DNA from: Winogradskyella costae
GTDB lineage: Bacteria; Bacteroidota; Bacteroidia; Flavobacteriales; Flavobacteriaceae
Length of the DNA stretch: 64,000 nt
Assembly: GCF_013403865.1 (NCBI RefSeq)
Contig: NZ_JABFDK010000006.1
Location: 62,001 to 126,000, forward strand
Direction: 5' to 3'
This document shows positions 38,898-48,599 of the stretch, in pieces. Under the pieces are notes generated by a model. That model searched no databases. It was not told the DNA's origin and saw only the letters and a list, made by a program, of their open reading frames with translations. A program made the translations under genes and the position numbers. Within the stretch, counting starts at the first letter, position 1. The number at the start of each line of letters is the position of its first letter.

Positions 38898-39515
38898 CTA
38901 AATCAAAATAAAAACTGCAATCCCAATGAAAACCACAATCTGAAGCCATTTTAAAACTAAGCCCGAGTTTTTATGATTTAATGTGTAGGCTTTAATTTGT
39001 CCAGCCAATAAAGCTATAGAAGAAAAAACAACCAACGACACCAACATAAAAAGTGCACCTAAAATATAAAACTGCCACAACGTACTCATAGTGTCACTAA
39101 ATAAGAATCCTGGAAAAAAAGCTAAAAAGAAAATGGTCACTTTTGGGTTAAGAACATTCATAAAAAAACCTTGAACAAAGAGCTGTTTTAGACTTTTCTT
39201 CGGCACATGTTCAGCATTAAAATTAAGGCTAGCATCTGATTGAAACACTTTGTAAGCGAGATATAAAAGGTAAATTGCTCCTAAAAGTTTAATTCCAAAA
39301 AATAGATTTTCGTTTGCTGCTATGATAGCAGAAACACCAAAGGCTAATAAAGTGGTGTGAATTATACAACCGGATATTAAACCGCAAACAGTTGCCATTC
39401 CGTAAGTTTTACCATTACTAATACTTTGTACCAAGACATAAATATTATCTGGTCCAGGAGCGAATGCCAAAGCCATTGTGGCTCCTATAAATGCGGTAAG
39501 AATTTCGAAATTCAA
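38898..39515 (-). CDS. LysE-family amino-acid exporter
   Basis: 205 residues with about six membrane helices. The N-terminal motif ALAFAPGPDNIYVL is characteristic of the LysE/RhtB family, which exports amino acids or homoserine lactones. Substrate not predictable. It ends the pyrD transcript: the gene starts three bases after the pyrD stop. Confidence 0.9.
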   Translation of the reverse strand: MNFEILTAFIGATMALAFAPGPDNIYVLVQSISNGKTYGMATVCGLISGCIIHTTLLAFGVSAIIAANENLFFGIKLLGAIYLLYLAYKVFQSDASLNFNAEHVPKKSLKQLFVQGFFMNVLNPKVTIFFLAFFPGFLFSDTMSTLWQFYILGALFMLVSLVVFSSIALLAGQIKAYTLNHKNSGLVLKWLQIVVFIGIAVFILI

Positions 39516-39517
39516 AA

Positions 39518-40552
39518 TTATTGATTACTCAATATCAATTTATTAATGCGTTTTATCAGAGAAGGCCCTTCATAGATAAAACCGGTATACACCTGCACCA
39601 AATCTGCACCAACTGCTATTTTTTCTAAAGCATCTTCTGCAGAATGAATACCTCCGACTCCTATAATAGGAAAAGACTTGTTACTTTTCTCAGCTAAATA
39701 CTGAATGACTTTAGTCGACTTATCCTTTATTGGTTGTCCGCTCAGACCACCATTTCCAATTTCATTAAGTCGTGCATCACTCGCTTTTAAACCTGTTCTG
39801 TCAATAGACGTATTACTTGCAATAACACCATCGAGATTAGTTTCTGCAATTAATTCTATAATTTCATCCAATTGCATAGCGTTTAAATCTGGTGCAATTT
39901 TTAGTAAGATTGGTTTCTGCTTACTAAATATAGCATTAGCTTTTTGTACTGTAGAAATCAGTTCTAATAAATAATCTTTATCGTTTAGTTTAGCATGGCT
40001 TCCTACATTTGGACAACTGACGTTAAGCACAAAATAATCAACATAAGGATGCAATGCATTAAAACAATCGAGATAATCTGTAGTATAATTTTCGGGAAGT
40101 GTTTGAGTGTTTTTACCAATATTTCCACCGACAATCAGTTGCCCTTTATTTTTCTTTAATTGCGAAATAGCGGCTTGCAAACCGTCATTATTAAAACCCA
40201 TGCGGTTAATAATACCTTTATCATCTTTTAGTCTGAATAAGCGTTTTTTAGGATTTCCTTCTTGTGCTTTAGGCGTTACAGTTCCTATTTCAATAAAACC
40301 GAATCCAAAATTGGCCAATTCATTATATAAAACTGCATTTTTATCAAAACCTGCGGCTAGACCTACAGGATTCTTAAATTTTAAACCAAACAATTCACGC
40401 TCTAATTGTTTGTCTTCTACAACATACATGGTTTTAAAAAGACTTTTAACTCCTGGTATTTTAGATAAATTCCGAATTAATGAAAAGGTAAAATAATGCA
40501 CTTTTTCTGGATCGAAAAGAAATAAAATGGGTCTAACTAAAGCTTTGTACAT
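39518..40552 (-). CDS. pyrD: Dihydroorotate dehydrogenase (quinone), class 2
   Basis: 344 residues from ATG 40552, which gives the usual N-terminal quinone-binding helices ([16 protein letters not shown]); a start further upstream is not needed. FMN enzyme at the inner membrane oxidising dihydroorotate to orotate with quinone. Family motifs include [12 protein letters not shown], the substrate loop VLNVSCPN with catalytic Ser, and [11 protein letters not shown] for the FMN phosphate. Confidence 0.96.
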   Translation of the reverse strand: MYKALVRPILFLFDPEKVHYFTFSLIRNLSKIPGVKSLFKTMYVVEDKQLERELFGLKFKNPVGLAAGFDKNAVLYNELANFGFGFIEIGTVTPKAQEGNPKKRLFRLKDDKGIINRMGFNNDGLQAAISQLKKNKGQLIVGGNIGKNTQTLPENYTTDYLDCFNALHPYVDYFVLNVSCPNVGSHAKLNDKDYLLELISTVQKANAIFSKQKPILLKIAPDLNAMQLDEIIELIAETNLDGVIASNTSIDRTGLKASDARLNEIGNGGLSGQPIKDKSTKVIQYLAEKSNKSFPIIGVGGIHSAEDALEKIAVGADLVQVYTGFIYEGPSLIKRINKLILSNQ

Positions 40553-40656
40553 GAGAACGATTTTGCGTTGCAAAAATAAGCATCTATTCCTTAAAAAGGA
40601 AGTATTAATTTTTTCAAAAACTATCATTTATCATAATTAATACTTTCTAATTTATG

Positions 40657-40664
40657 TAACTTTG
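40657..40664 (+). promoter_or_regulatory. -7 element of the usp gene
   Basis: TAACTTTG is a perfect TAnnTTTG match, 25 bases before the ATG at 40690. No clear TTG is found upstream at the right distance. Confidence 0.5.
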
Positions 40665-40689
40665 AAATACTAATCAAAATCAAATTATC

Positions 40690-41520
40690 ATGAAAAAAAT
40701 TATTGTTCCTGTCGACTTTTCAAAATATTCAGAATATGCATTAGAAACTGGTGCTGCGTTAGCAAAACAACATAATTCAGAATTAATTGTTATGCATATG
40801 TTAGAAATGTCTGAGTCTATTTTCTCTGCTTCTAGCTCTGAAAGAGGTGAGGAAAATGCATTTATGCTAATGGTAGCTAACAAAAAGTTTGAAACATTTT
40901 TAGACCAACCTTATCTCGATGGGCTTGAAGTGACTCCAATGGTAAAATATCACAAAGTATTAAAAGAAGTTGCCGAAGTTGCCACTGATGTTAGAGCAGA
41001 CTTAGTCGTTATGGGCTCTAGGGGACACAGCGATCACGATGGAGTTTTTACTGGTTCTAACACCGAAAAAGTAGTACGCTACAGTAATACACCTGTATTA
41101 GTTGTAAAATCTAAACCTAAATCCGTTAATTATGAACATATTGTATTAGCTACAGATTTTTCAGAAGAAAGTGTTCCTGCTGTTAAAAAGGCGCTTGAAC
41201 TTTTATTAGAATTAGGTAAAAAAACGACCTTACTACATATAAACTCTCCAAATCTAGCATTTTTAAGCACTAATGAAATTGACGAGAAAATTTCAATATT
41301 TTTAAAACGTGCTAAATTAAACGAAGGTGATGTTACTATTGCGCGTATTTCAGATCATAACGTAGAAGATGGTGTCTCAAATTTTGCACAAAAACAACAA
41401 GCAGATGCGATCGCTATGATTACTCATGGTAGAAAAGGGCTAAGTCACTTCTTTGGTGGTAGTATTTCTGAAGATGTGGTTAACCACTCTAAACTTCCTG
41501 TTATTACTTTTAAACTTTAA
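40690..41520 (+). CDS. Universal stress protein, two Usp domains
   Basis: 276 residues with two tandem UspA folds (about 1-140 and 145-276). The first begins KKIIVPVDFSKYSEYAL and has MGSRGHSDHDGVFTGSNTEKV; the second begins HIVLATDFSEESVPAV and has ITHGRKGLSHFFGGSISEDV, each close to the ATP-binding GxxGx9GS pattern. Role in stress survival, ligand unknown. pepT starts 21 bases after. Confidence 0.92.
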   Translation: MKKIIVPVDFSKYSEYALETGAALAKQHNSELIVMHMLEMSESIFSASSSERGEENAFMLMVANKKFETFLDQPYLDGLEVTPMVKYHKVLKEVAEVATDVRADLVVMGSRGHSDHDGVFTGSNTEKVVRYSNTPVLVVKSKPKSVNYEHIVLATDFSEESVPAVKKALELLLELGKKTTLLHINSPNLAFLSTNEIDEKISIFLKRAKLNEGDVTIARISDHNVEDGVSNFAQKQQADAIAMITHGRKGLSHFFGGSISEDVVNHSKLPVITFKL

Positions 41521-41541
41521 TATTTAAATACAAATAATTTT

Positions 41542-42771
41542 ATGCAGCATATCATAGATCGTTTTATAAGTTACGTTACAATAGACACAGAATCTGATCC
41601 CAATTCTGAAACCACTCCAAGCACCAAAAAACAATGGGACTTGGCCAACAAATTGGTTGAAGAATTAAAAACAATTGGCTTAAGTGATGTATCTATTGAC
41701 GAGAATGCATACATCATGGCAACCTTACCAAGTAATGTTAATCACCATGTACCTGTTATAGGATTTGTATCGCATTTTGATACCTCACCAGATTTTACAG
41801 GTGCAAATGTGAAACCTCAAATTATTAATGATTATGATGGAAAAGATATCGTTCTTAATGCTGAAGAGAATATTATTTTGTCTCCAGATTATTTTGATGA
41901 CTTATTACTTTACAAAGGTCAAACCTTAATAACAACCGATGGTACAACACTTTTAGGTGCAGATGATAAAGCGGGTATTACAGAAATTGTTACGGCAATG
42001 GAATATCTAATTAACCATCCTGAAATTAAACATGGTAAAATACGAATTGGTTTTACCCCAGATGAAGAAATTGGTAGAGGAGCTCATAAATTTGATGTCG
42101 AGAAATTTGGTGCAGACTGGGCTTATACTATGGATGGTAGCCAAGTTGGAGAACTAGAATACGAAAATTTTAATGCCGCAGGAGCGAAAATTAAAGTAAA
42201 AGGTAAAATTGTGCACCCTGGTTATGCCAAAGGTAAAATGGTAAATTCAATGTATTATGCTTCTGAGTTTATTACTGTTTTACCACGATTAGAAACACCC
42301 GAATGTACAGAAGGTTACGAAGGGTTTTTCCATTTACATAATATAGAAGGAGATGTTGAAGAAACAACGCTCGAGTATATTATTAGAGATCATGACAAAG
42401 ATAAGTTTGAAGCTCGAAAAGCTTTATTAGAAAAAGTGGTCTTTGATTTAAACACTAAATACGAAAGTGAAGTTTTTAAGATCGAAATAAAAGATCAATA
42501 CTTCAACATGAAAGAAAAAGTAGAACCCGTTATGCATATTGTAGATATTGCAGAGGAAGCGATGAAAGCTGTAGGTGTCACTCCATTAATTAAAGCGATA
42601 CGCGGGGGAACAGATGGTTCTCAACTCTCTTACATGGGTTTACCTTGTCCTAATATTTTTGCAGGTGGTCATAATTTTCATGGGCGTTACGAATATGTGC
42701 CTGTAGAAAGTATGCAAAAAGCTGTTGAAGTGATTTGTAAAATTGCTGAATTAACGGCTACTAAAAAATAG
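41542..42771 (+). CDS. pepT: Peptidase T (tripeptidase)
   Basis: 409 residues, M20-family di-zinc aminotripeptidase of the cytosol. Metal-binding motifs: [19 protein letters not shown] with the bridging Asp, [12 protein letters not shown], and [10 protein letters not shown] near the C-terminus. Length is standard. A long hairpin terminator follows. Confidence 0.95.
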   Translation: MQHIIDRFISYVTIDTESDPNSETTPSTKKQWDLANKLVEELKTIGLSDVSIDENAYIMATLPSNVNHHVPVIGFVSHFDTSPDFTGANVKPQIINDYDGKDIVLNAEENIILSPDYFDDLLLYKGQTLITTDGTTLLGADDKAGITEIVTAMEYLINHPEIKHGKIRIGFTPDEEIGRGAHKFDVEKFGADWAYTMDGSQVGELEYENFNAAGAKIKVKGKIVHPGYAKGKMVNSMYYASEFITVLPRLETPECTEGYEGFFHLHNIEGDVEETTLEYIIRDHDKDKFEARKALLEKVVFDLNTKYESEVFKIEIKDQYFNMKEKVEPVMHIVDIAEEAMKAVGVTPLIKAIRGGTDGSQLSYMGLPCPNIFAGGHNFHGRYEYVPVESMQKAVEVICKIAELTATKK

Positions 42772-42792
42772 TCTCCACTTTAATCTTATATA

Positions 42793-42846
42793 TTAGTTAG
42801 TAGTATTAACTTAATTTTTTATTAAGTTTACTACTAACTTTTTTAG
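42793..42846 (+). terminator. Terminator after pepT
   Basis: A long imperfect hairpin, left arm from AGTTAGTAGTA at 42795 and right arm TACTACTAACT to 42839, followed by T run. Stem about 19 bp with one small bulge. Confidence 0.8.
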
Positions 42847-42865
42847 TTTAATACTTTCTTACTTC

Positions 42866-43321
42866 ATGAAAAAAATAACATTACTCATCTGTTTTAGTAC
42901 TCTATTATTCAGTTGTGACCAACTATTAGGTGAAGAAGTAGCTAGACTTAAAATAAATAAGACTAGTAATAGTGAACTTCACCTCCAAGAAGCCGCTCTT
43001 AGCCTTAAAAAAAGTGATAAAATTTCATTTTGGACAGAGACAGATGTCGTATATGAAAATGATGTTGCACTTATGTATACCATTGAAATTTGGAAAGATT
43101 CTATAAACATAGGAGGACTAAAATTAGATGCTTTAAAAACAAATCCAACACTTATGGAACTTAGAAAAACAATAGGGAATAAAACGTCTTGGAGTTTTTC
43201 TGGAAAAATGAGGCACATAACAATTAAAGAAACAGGCAATTATACTTTCAAAGCGATATTGAAATCCTCTGATAATCCAACCTTAAAAGTTAATAAAGCT
43301 GAACTCGTATTAAAAAAATAA
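42866..43321 (+). CDS. Lipoprotein of unknown function
   Basis: 151 residues; lipoprotein signal MKKITLLICFSTLLFSC. The mature part shows alternating hydrophobic strands (KISFWTETDVVYENDVALMY), probably a beta-sandwich. Not recognised. It has some formal similarity to GldH in size and position of the lipobox but lacks convincing shared motifs. Stands alone after the pepT terminator. Confidence 0.75.
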   Translation: MKKITLLICFSTLLFSCDQLLGEEVARLKINKTSNSELHLQEAALSLKKSDKISFWTETDVVYENDVALMYTIEIWKDSINIGGLKLDALKTNPTLMELRKTIGNKTSWSFSGKMRHITIKETGNYTFKAILKSSDNPTLKVNKAELVLKK

Positions 43322-43402
43322 GTAATGAAAGCCTTTTTTCCTTCGTAATTCGATTTAACTTCATTTACGGCTTGTTTTCTTTTCTTCATTAAATCCGATA
43401 TT

Positions 43403-43771
43403 ATGAGTATAACAACCACTAAACATGACGAGCGCATTGCTGTAATGACCTTCTCATCTGTTTATCCACATTATATAACTAAAGTAGAAGATAAAGGCAG
43501 AACAAAAGCGAAGTTACACCAAGTCATTACATGGCTAACCGGCTTTAATGACGCTAAACTTAAAGAACTCATTACTGACAAAGTCACTTTTAAAACTTTC
43601 TTTCAGCAAGCAGAACTACACTCAAATGCATACCTCATTAAAGGTGTAATCTGTGGTTATCGAATTGAAGACATCCAAACTCAATTAACTAAAGAAGTGC
43701 GATATTTAGATAAATTGGTTGATGAATTAGCAAAAGGAAGGAAAATGGAAAAGATTTTACGCAGCAGATAA
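43403..43771 (+). CDS. DUF2200 family protein
   Basis: 122 residues, soluble. The segment HDERIAVMTFSSVYPHYITK followed by the VITWLTGF motif is characteristic of DUF2200. Function unknown. The next gene (SMI1/KNR4-like) starts 30 bases after. Confidence 0.85.
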   Translation: MSITTTKHDERIAVMTFSSVYPHYITKVEDKGRTKAKLHQVITWLTGFNDAKLKELITDKVTFKTFFQQAELHSNAYLIKGVICGYRIEDIQTQLTKEVRYLDKLVDELAKGRKMEKILRSR

Positions 43772-43801
43772 TAATAGATATTTAAAAAGCAAAACGTCGT
43801 C

Positions 43802-44527
43802 ATGGAAACTATAGCTATTATAAAAAAATTAAAGTCATCAACTTTTACCGATGAGGATGGAGAAACTTATACTTTAGATTTTAAAGAAGGATTAACAACA
43901 GAAGCCATTGAAAAATTAAAGCCATTATTCCCTAATAATACTATTGACAACGAACTGATTGAAATTTTAAAGGAGACACGTGGTTGGGAAGATTATGGTT
44001 TAGATGATATTGATTTCTCATCAATAGGCCAATTTGGATTTACAGAATTGTGCCCGAATTCTATAACTTTGGGACATGATGGATTCGGAAACCATTGGGT
44101 TTTAGACTTGTTGAACGATGGCGCCCTAGGTCATGTATATTACGCTTGCCACGATCCTGCTGTATTTGTTCACTATGCCGATAATTTAAATGGATTTTTA
44201 AGTAGTTTATTAGAATTTCATGCGTCGCCAGCACAGAACTATCTCAATGACATACTTGATAATGTAGTCCATGATATTTGGAAAAACAATAGTCTGTTAC
44301 GCGATAAAATCGAATTTGAGAAGGCTAATACGTCCTTCTACCCGTTTTTAAAACAATTAGAAGGTAAGGATTGGTGTATTGCAGATTTAAGAAATGCTAA
44401 AAATAAAACAGGATTTGCATGGGGAAAGTTCGGACCTAACAGTGACATAAAACGCCATCCAAAAGAGTTAATTTGGGGTATAAAAAAAAGTAAAACAGGA
44501 TTTATTAAACGTCTTTTTAGAAGTTAA
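43802..44527 (+). CDS. SMI1/KNR4-family protein
   Basis: 241 residues. The middle (about 65-160) has the SMI1/KNR4 core (GFTELCPNSITLGHDGFGNHW and DPAVFVHYADNL). Such proteins are often immunity proteins for contact-dependent toxins, but many stand alone and no toxin gene is adjacent. It lies 11 bases upstream of a YdeI-like gene and 30 bases after DUF2200. Confidence 0.75.
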   Translation: METIAIIKKLKSSTFTDEDGETYTLDFKEGLTTEAIEKLKPLFPNNTIDNELIEILKETRGWEDYGLDDIDFSSIGQFGFTELCPNSITLGHDGFGNHWVLDLLNDGALGHVYYACHDPAVFVHYADNLNGFLSSLLEFHASPAQNYLNDILDNVVHDIWKNNSLLRDKIEFEKANTSFYPFLKQLEGKDWCIADLRNAKNKTGFAWGKFGPNSDIKRHPKELIWGIKKSKTGFIKRLFRS

Positions 44528-44538
44528 ATTACTCAAAA

Positions 44539-45138
44539 ATGAAGAAAGCAATTTCAGTAGAAGAATATATTGAGATTAACCATCAATTTTCGGATGCACT
44601 TAATGTCTTGAGACGTATCATTAATTCCACAGAATTAGAAGAGACTATTAAATGGAGCATGCCAACATACTGTCTTAATGGTAAAAATGTTTTAGGCATC
44701 GGAGCCTTTAAACAACATTTTTGTATTTGGTTTCATCAAGGTGTGTTTTTAAAAGATGAGGATCAATTACTATACAATGCACAAGGAGAAAAGACCAAAG
44801 CGATGCGACAAATGCGTTTTGAAACTAAAACAGATATAAATGAAGCTGCAGTATTAGCTTACGTAAAAGAGGCCACAGAGAATCAGCGTTTGGGGAGAGA
44901 ATTAAAACCACAACATATAAAAAAAACTGTAATCATTCCGAATGAATTAAAAGAAGCCTTAAAATTCGATGCTAGGTTAAATACTCATTTTAAAACCCTC
45001 TCTCTATCGAAACAACGTGAGTATTGTGATTACATTGCTAAGGCTAAAAGAGCAGCCACCAAACAGGCGCGTTTAGATAAAATAAAGCCTATGATTAAAC
45101 ACAACATTGGCTTACATGATAAATATCGGAATTGCTAG
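44539..45138 (+). CDS. YdeI/OmpD-associated-like protein with DUF1801 domain
   Basis: 199 residues: an N-terminal DUF1801 domain (about 15-115; ETIKWSMPTYCLNGK, HFCIWFHQG) and a C-terminal helical YdeI-type domain (about 130-190; LKEALKFDARLNTHFKTL, SKQREYCDYIAKAKR). Members are linked to resistance to cationic peptides and bacteriocins in enterobacteria. Closes the three-gene run from 43403. Confidence 0.85.
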   Translation: MKKAISVEEYIEINHQFSDALNVLRRIINSTELEETIKWSMPTYCLNGKNVLGIGAFKQHFCIWFHQGVFLKDEDQLLYNAQGEKTKAMRQMRFETKTDINEAAVLAYVKEATENQRLGRELKPQHIKKTVIIPNELKEALKFDARLNTHFKTLSLSKQREYCDYIAKAKRAATKQARLDKIKPMIKHNIGLHDKYRNC

Positions 45139-45167
45139 TAATTAGTTATTGGTAACAATTAAAACAA

Positions 45168-45200
45168 AAAAAAAGACTGTTTAAATAAACAGTCTTTTAT
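45168..45200. terminator. Bidirectional terminator
   Basis: Perfect 13-bp arms around AA (45171-45183 and 45186-45198, core GACTGTTTA / TAAACAGTC) with A and T runs. Between the YdeI-like gene and yajC, which converge. Confidence 0.85.
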
Positions 45201-45219
45201 ATTTTATATGCTAATCAGC

Positions 45220-45510
45220 TTATTTTACAATAGCTGGAGCATTTAATTTATTACTCATTTCCATAGAAATTGCAGAACGGTCAAATTTAATTTTTCCTGC
45301 TAATGTTTCAATAACACAACTGTTATCTTTATCATTTAATTCTACAACTTTTCCGTGCATACCGCTTTTAGTAATAACACGAGTACCTCGTGATAACTCG
45401 CTGGCAAACTTTTTTTCTTGTTTAGAACGTTTCATTTGTGGTGCAATCATAAAGAAATACATCACTGCAAAAATTGCGATAAACGGTAAAAATGATCCTA
45501 ATGCGTCCAT
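45220..45510 (-). CDS. yajC: Preprotein translocase accessory subunit YajC
   Basis: 96 residues: one N-terminal membrane helix (FLPFIAIFAVMYFFMIAPQMKRSKQ-type start, about residues 6-22, with the family MIAPQ motif) and a small cytosolic domain (GTRVITKSGMHGKV). Binds SecDF of the Sec translocon. It follows the DUF1573 gene by 26 bases on the same strand. Confidence 0.95.
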   Translation of the reverse strand: MDALGSFLPFIAIFAVMYFFMIAPQMKRSKQEKKFASELSRGTRVITKSGMHGKVVELNDKDNSCVIETLAGKIKFDRSAISMEMSNKLNAPAIVK

Positions 45511-45536
45511 TCAGTAAATATCAGTAATAATTAGTA

Positions 45537-46112
45537 TTAATCGTGGTTATGTCCTTCGTGACCTGGTTGCGTAGAATACTTTCTAGGTGCAGCAGCAGCA
45601 GCTCCATTATCTGTAGCTAAAGGATTAACTTTTGGAGCTAATGATTTAGTTGCAGCAGCAGGTGCATTTGGATCTTTTTCGATGAAAGCAGTAATCTTAA
45701 CTGGTAGTTGACCTTTTTCAGTATTAGTCACCATTGTTAAAGACTTTGTTGTTTTACCATTACCCTTACCATTAAATTTTACAGTAAATTCACCTGTTTC
45801 ACCTGGCTGAACTTCTCTAGTAAAGTTTGTTGGTACAGTACATCCACAAGTACTTTTAATATCACTTACAACCAACATAGAATTTCCAGTGTTTGTGTAT
45901 TTAAAAATTGTTTCAACAGGTGTTCCGTTAGCTATCGTACCAAAATCATGCTCTGTTTTATCTAAAGTTAAAACAGCAAAATCACCAGCATTAGCATCTC
46001 TTTCTGCAGCAACAGCAACATTTTCAGATTTAATTTTACTTGCTGCGTCATCCTTACAAGATGTGAATGCTACCATGCATAATGCACTAAGTCCTAAAAT
46101 TACTTTTTTCAT
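45537..46112 (-). CDS. DUF1573 lipoprotein
   Basis: 191 residues. Lipoprotein signal ending MVAFTSC. The DUF1573 Ig-like domain (about 50-145) has FGTIANGTPVETIFKYTNTG and CGCTVPTNFT. The tail is low-complexity, rich in Ala and Pro, and ends in a His-containing HEGHNHD motif that could bind metal. Abundant in Bacteroidota, function unknown. Adjacent to yajC and nusB as in many flavobacterial genomes. Confidence 0.9.
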   Translation of the reverse strand: MKKVILGLSALCMVAFTSCKDDAASKIKSENVAVAAERDANAGDFAVLTLDKTEHDFGTIANGTPVETIFKYTNTGNSMLVVSDIKSTCGCTVPTNFTREVQPGETGEFTVKFNGKGNGKTTKSLTMVTNTEKGQLPVKITAFIEKDPNAPAAATKSLAPKVNPLATDNGAAAAAPRKYSTQPGHEGHNHD

Positions 46113-46312
46113 TATTCTATTTTTTTGTTAAAAATTGTTTCAGTTTACGAAGTTAATGATTATTTTAAGGAATTAAAATTTTTAAGTCCTTGTTAACATA
46201 TTTTAGTAAGAAACCACTTTCTAAATTATGTCAACTCAACTTAATTTTACGACCTAAAACATGGTTTTATGTCTAATTTAATCCATTTTAAATCAAAGAA
46301 AACAGTTGATTT

Positions 46313-47257
46313 TTACATTAAACCTCTTCCCGCCTTTGGATGCATATTTTCAGCTTGGTATTCCTTAACGATTTTATCTAAGATTCCATTAATAAACAAA
46401 CTACTCTTTGGTGTTGAATATTCTTTAGCAATTTCAAGATATTCGTTAATAGTAACTTTATGAGGAATGGAAGGAAATTTTTGAAATTCGCAAAGTGCCA
46501 TTTTTAACAACACACCGTCTAAACTTGCTAAACGTTCAGAATCCCAATTGGTTGTTTTTTTACTAATTTCTTCCGCAAACTTAGAACTATTTAAAAAGGT
46601 CTTTTTAAATAACTCAATTGCAAATTCTTTGTCGTCATCATCTTTGTATAAACTTGGCAACAAGGCTGTTTCAGGAGACGTCAGTTTTAACTTACGCAAC
46701 ACTTTTAACATGGCTGTATTCACCACAGGCAAATCATCAACCCAAGTAATTTTCTTATCTTCAAAGAAATCGTAAAGTTTTTCGTTTGGTGCTATAATAT
46801 CTGTAAAAACATCGATTACAAAGTTTTTATCCTTTTTAAAACTGGGTTCGGAATCTTCTGTATAGTTCTTATAAATGTCACTTTTTAAAATTGCTTTAAA
46901 AAGAATATCCACGTATTCAAAATCCAAATCCCAAAAATTCAACTTTTTGTTATCAATAGCGTCTTGCAGCATAGTATTACTACTAATAAGATGTAAAAGT
47001 TGATTTTCTTGAAACTTTAAATCAGGATTTTTATCAGCTGCCGTTCCTAAAAGTTTGCCTTGTAGTTTATCGTTATGATTCTTACTCTTCTTATGCAGTT
47101 CTGTTAGCAGTGCTAAAAGCGATAAGTATAAATCATACATACTATCCAAACTGTATAACAAAAACTTCTGTTCTTTTATTAAATCATCACTTTCTGTTCC
47201 TTTAAAAGCATACATGGATTGCATAGCTTTAATTCTGATGTGTCTTCGGTTTAGCAT
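46313..47257 (-). CDS. nusB: Transcription antitermination factor NusB, long form
   Basis: 314 residues, about twice the E. coli protein. The NusB fold is the C-terminal half (about 170-300: NKLYDFFEDKKITWVDD-type region, then LASLDGVLLKMALCEF and KVTINEYLEIAKEYSTPKS). The N-terminal half (about 1-150) begins RRHIRIKAMQSMYA and is the extension standard in Bacteroidota. Binds boxA RNA with NusE for rRNA antitermination. The transcript begins with a hairpin (47292-47318). Confidence 0.94.
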   Translation of the reverse strand: MLNRRHIRIKAMQSMYAFKGTESDDLIKEQKFLLYSLDSMYDLYLSLLALLTELHKKSKNHNDKLQGKLLGTAADKNPDLKFQENQLLHLISSNTMLQDAIDNKKLNFWDLDFEYVDILFKAILKSDIYKNYTEDSEPSFKKDKNFVIDVFTDIIAPNEKLYDFFEDKKITWVDDLPVVNTAMLKVLRKLKLTSPETALLPSLYKDDDDKEFAIELFKKTFLNSSKFAEEISKKTTNWDSERLASLDGVLLKMALCEFQKFPSIPHKVTINEYLEIAKEYSTPKSSLFINGILDKIVKEYQAENMHPKAGRGLM

Positions 47258-47291
47258 GTGTAAGAACTCACTTTTATATTGGTTATTAAGA

Positions 47292-47327
47292 AAGGTGAAC
47301 CTATTAAAGATTCACCTTGCAAAAATA
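47292..47327 (-). promoter_or_regulatory. nusB promoter -7 element and 5' hairpin
   Basis: On the minus strand TATTTTTG (47327 to 47320) is a perfect TAnnTTTG. Right after it lies AAGGTGAA-N11-TTCACCTT (47318 to 47292), an 8-bp stem that would sit at the very 5' end of the nusB message. It could also serve as a weak terminator for the upstream dehydrogenase gene. Confidence 0.45.
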
Positions 47328-47363
47328 CTATTATTTAATTTTTATATCCGAAAATAATTGAGA

Positions 47364-48467
47364 CTATTTTAAGTTTTCTCTCTTACGAGTTTCAATACGT
47401 TCTCTTGCAATATTTAAGGCGGCATTGTGGGTTGTAAGATTATTCACTTTAGCGTTGTCTAAAATTTCGAGCGTAGTATTATAAATATTCTCTGTTTTAC
47501 GCATTATTTCTTGTCTATCATAGTTCTCTAACTCTGCATATACATTAATAATTCCACCTGCATTGATTAAAAAATCTGGAGCATACACAATTCCGCGTTC
47601 TTGCAAAATTAACCCATGATTTTTCTCTTCTGCCAATTGATTATTTGCTGCTCCAGCAATTACTTTAGCTTTCAACTTATAAATAGTATCATCATTTATC
47701 GTCGCACCTAAAGCACAAGGCGCATAGATATCCATATCTTCACTGTAAATATCATTACCTCCATAAATTGTAACTCCGTATTTAGAGCGAACTTCTTCTA
47801 ATCGCTCTTGGCTGATATCTGCAATAGTTACATTGGCGCCTTCGTTAACCAAATGCTCAACAAGCGCTTCACCTACATTACCAATACCTTGTACGTATAC
47901 ATTTTTATCTTCTAAGATATCTGAACCAAATCTAAACTTAGCAGCGGCTTTCATTCCCATAAAAACACCATAGGCAGTGATAGGAGATGGATTACCAGCT
48001 CCACCCTTACTTTCCGAAATTCCGGTTACATAAGGAGTTACTTCTCTCACTGTATCCATATCTTCTGTAGTCATTCCAACATCTTCTGCTGTAATATAAC
48101 GGCCACTTAATGAATGTACAAACTCACCAAATCGTTTCATCAATTCTGGTGTTTTTTGTGTTTTAGCATCGCCAATAATAACGGCTTTACCTCCACCAAG
48201 ATTTAAACCAGTAATCGCCGATTTAAATGTCATGCCTCGAGATAAGCGCAATACATCGTTTAGTGCTTCCCACTCGTTAGCGTAGTTCCACATTCTAGTA
48301 CCACCTAATGCTGGGCCTAAAACTGTATTATGAATACCAATTATAGCTTTTAAACCAGTATCTTTGTCATTGCAAAATACAATTTGCTCATGATCGTCAA
48401 AAGAATGTTGTCCAAAAACAGGATCCATTTTTTTTAATTCTTTTGCAGTTATAATATCTGAAGTCAT
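47364..48467 (-). CDS. Leu/Phe/Val (Glu-type) amino-acid dehydrogenase
   Basis: 367 residues from ATG 48467; an in-frame ATG at 48515 overlaps the promoter and is rejected. Oxidatively deaminates branched-chain or aromatic amino acids with NAD. Substrate loop LGPALGGTRMW, catalytic Lys in GGGKAVIIGD, and NAD-binding GIGNVGEALVEHL. Links to leucine catabolism with the HMG-CoA lyase. Exact substrate is undetermined. Confidence 0.9.
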   Translation of the reverse strand: MTSDIITAKELKKMDPVFGQHSFDDHEQIVFCNDKDTGLKAIIGIHNTVLGPALGGTRMWNYANEWEALNDVLRLSRGMTFKSAITGLNLGGGKAVIIGDAKTQKTPELMKRFGEFVHSLSGRYITAEDVGMTTEDMDTVREVTPYVTGISESKGGAGNPSPITAYGVFMGMKAAAKFRFGSDILEDKNVYVQGIGNVGEALVEHLVNEGANVTIADISQERLEEVRSKYGVTIYGGNDIYSEDMDIYAPCALGATINDDTIYKLKAKVIAGAANNQLAEEKNHGLILQERGIVYAPDFLINAGGIINVYAELENYDRQEIMRKTENIYNTTLEILDNAKVNNLTTHNAALNIARERIETRKRENLK

Positions 48468-48512
48468 TTTTGTTAATTTAAGGGCGTTTAAGTATGTTCT
48501 AAAAACAGCATG

Positions 48513-48520
48513 CAAAAGTA
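48513..48520 (-). promoter_or_regulatory. -7 element of the dehydrogenase promoter
   Basis: TACTTTTG on the minus strand is a perfect TAnnTTTG, placing the transcript start near 48506, downstream of the longer ATG alternative. Confidence 0.5.
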
Positions 48521-48573
48521 AATCATAATTAAAGGATTAGCAAAACATTAACTATTAAATGCGATTATCATAA

Positions 48574-48581
48574 TACTTTTG
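48574..48581 (+). promoter_or_regulatory. -7 element of the ABC exporter promoter
   Basis: TACTTTTG, a perfect TAnnTTTG, 18 bases before ATG 48600. It is divergent from the dehydrogenase promoter. Confidence 0.5.
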
Positions 48582-48599
48582 AAGCATTAAAGTCATAGA

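Noticed and set aside
42866..43321. Gliding protein GldH
   Set aside because: Right size and lipobox but no shared motifs could be recognised, so left as unknown lipoprotein.
43802..45138. Toxin-immunity or defence island
   Set aside because: SMI1/KNR4, YdeI-like and DUF2200 genes are adjacent but no toxin, nuclease or mobile element is near; all three are common chromosomal housekeeping-type genes.
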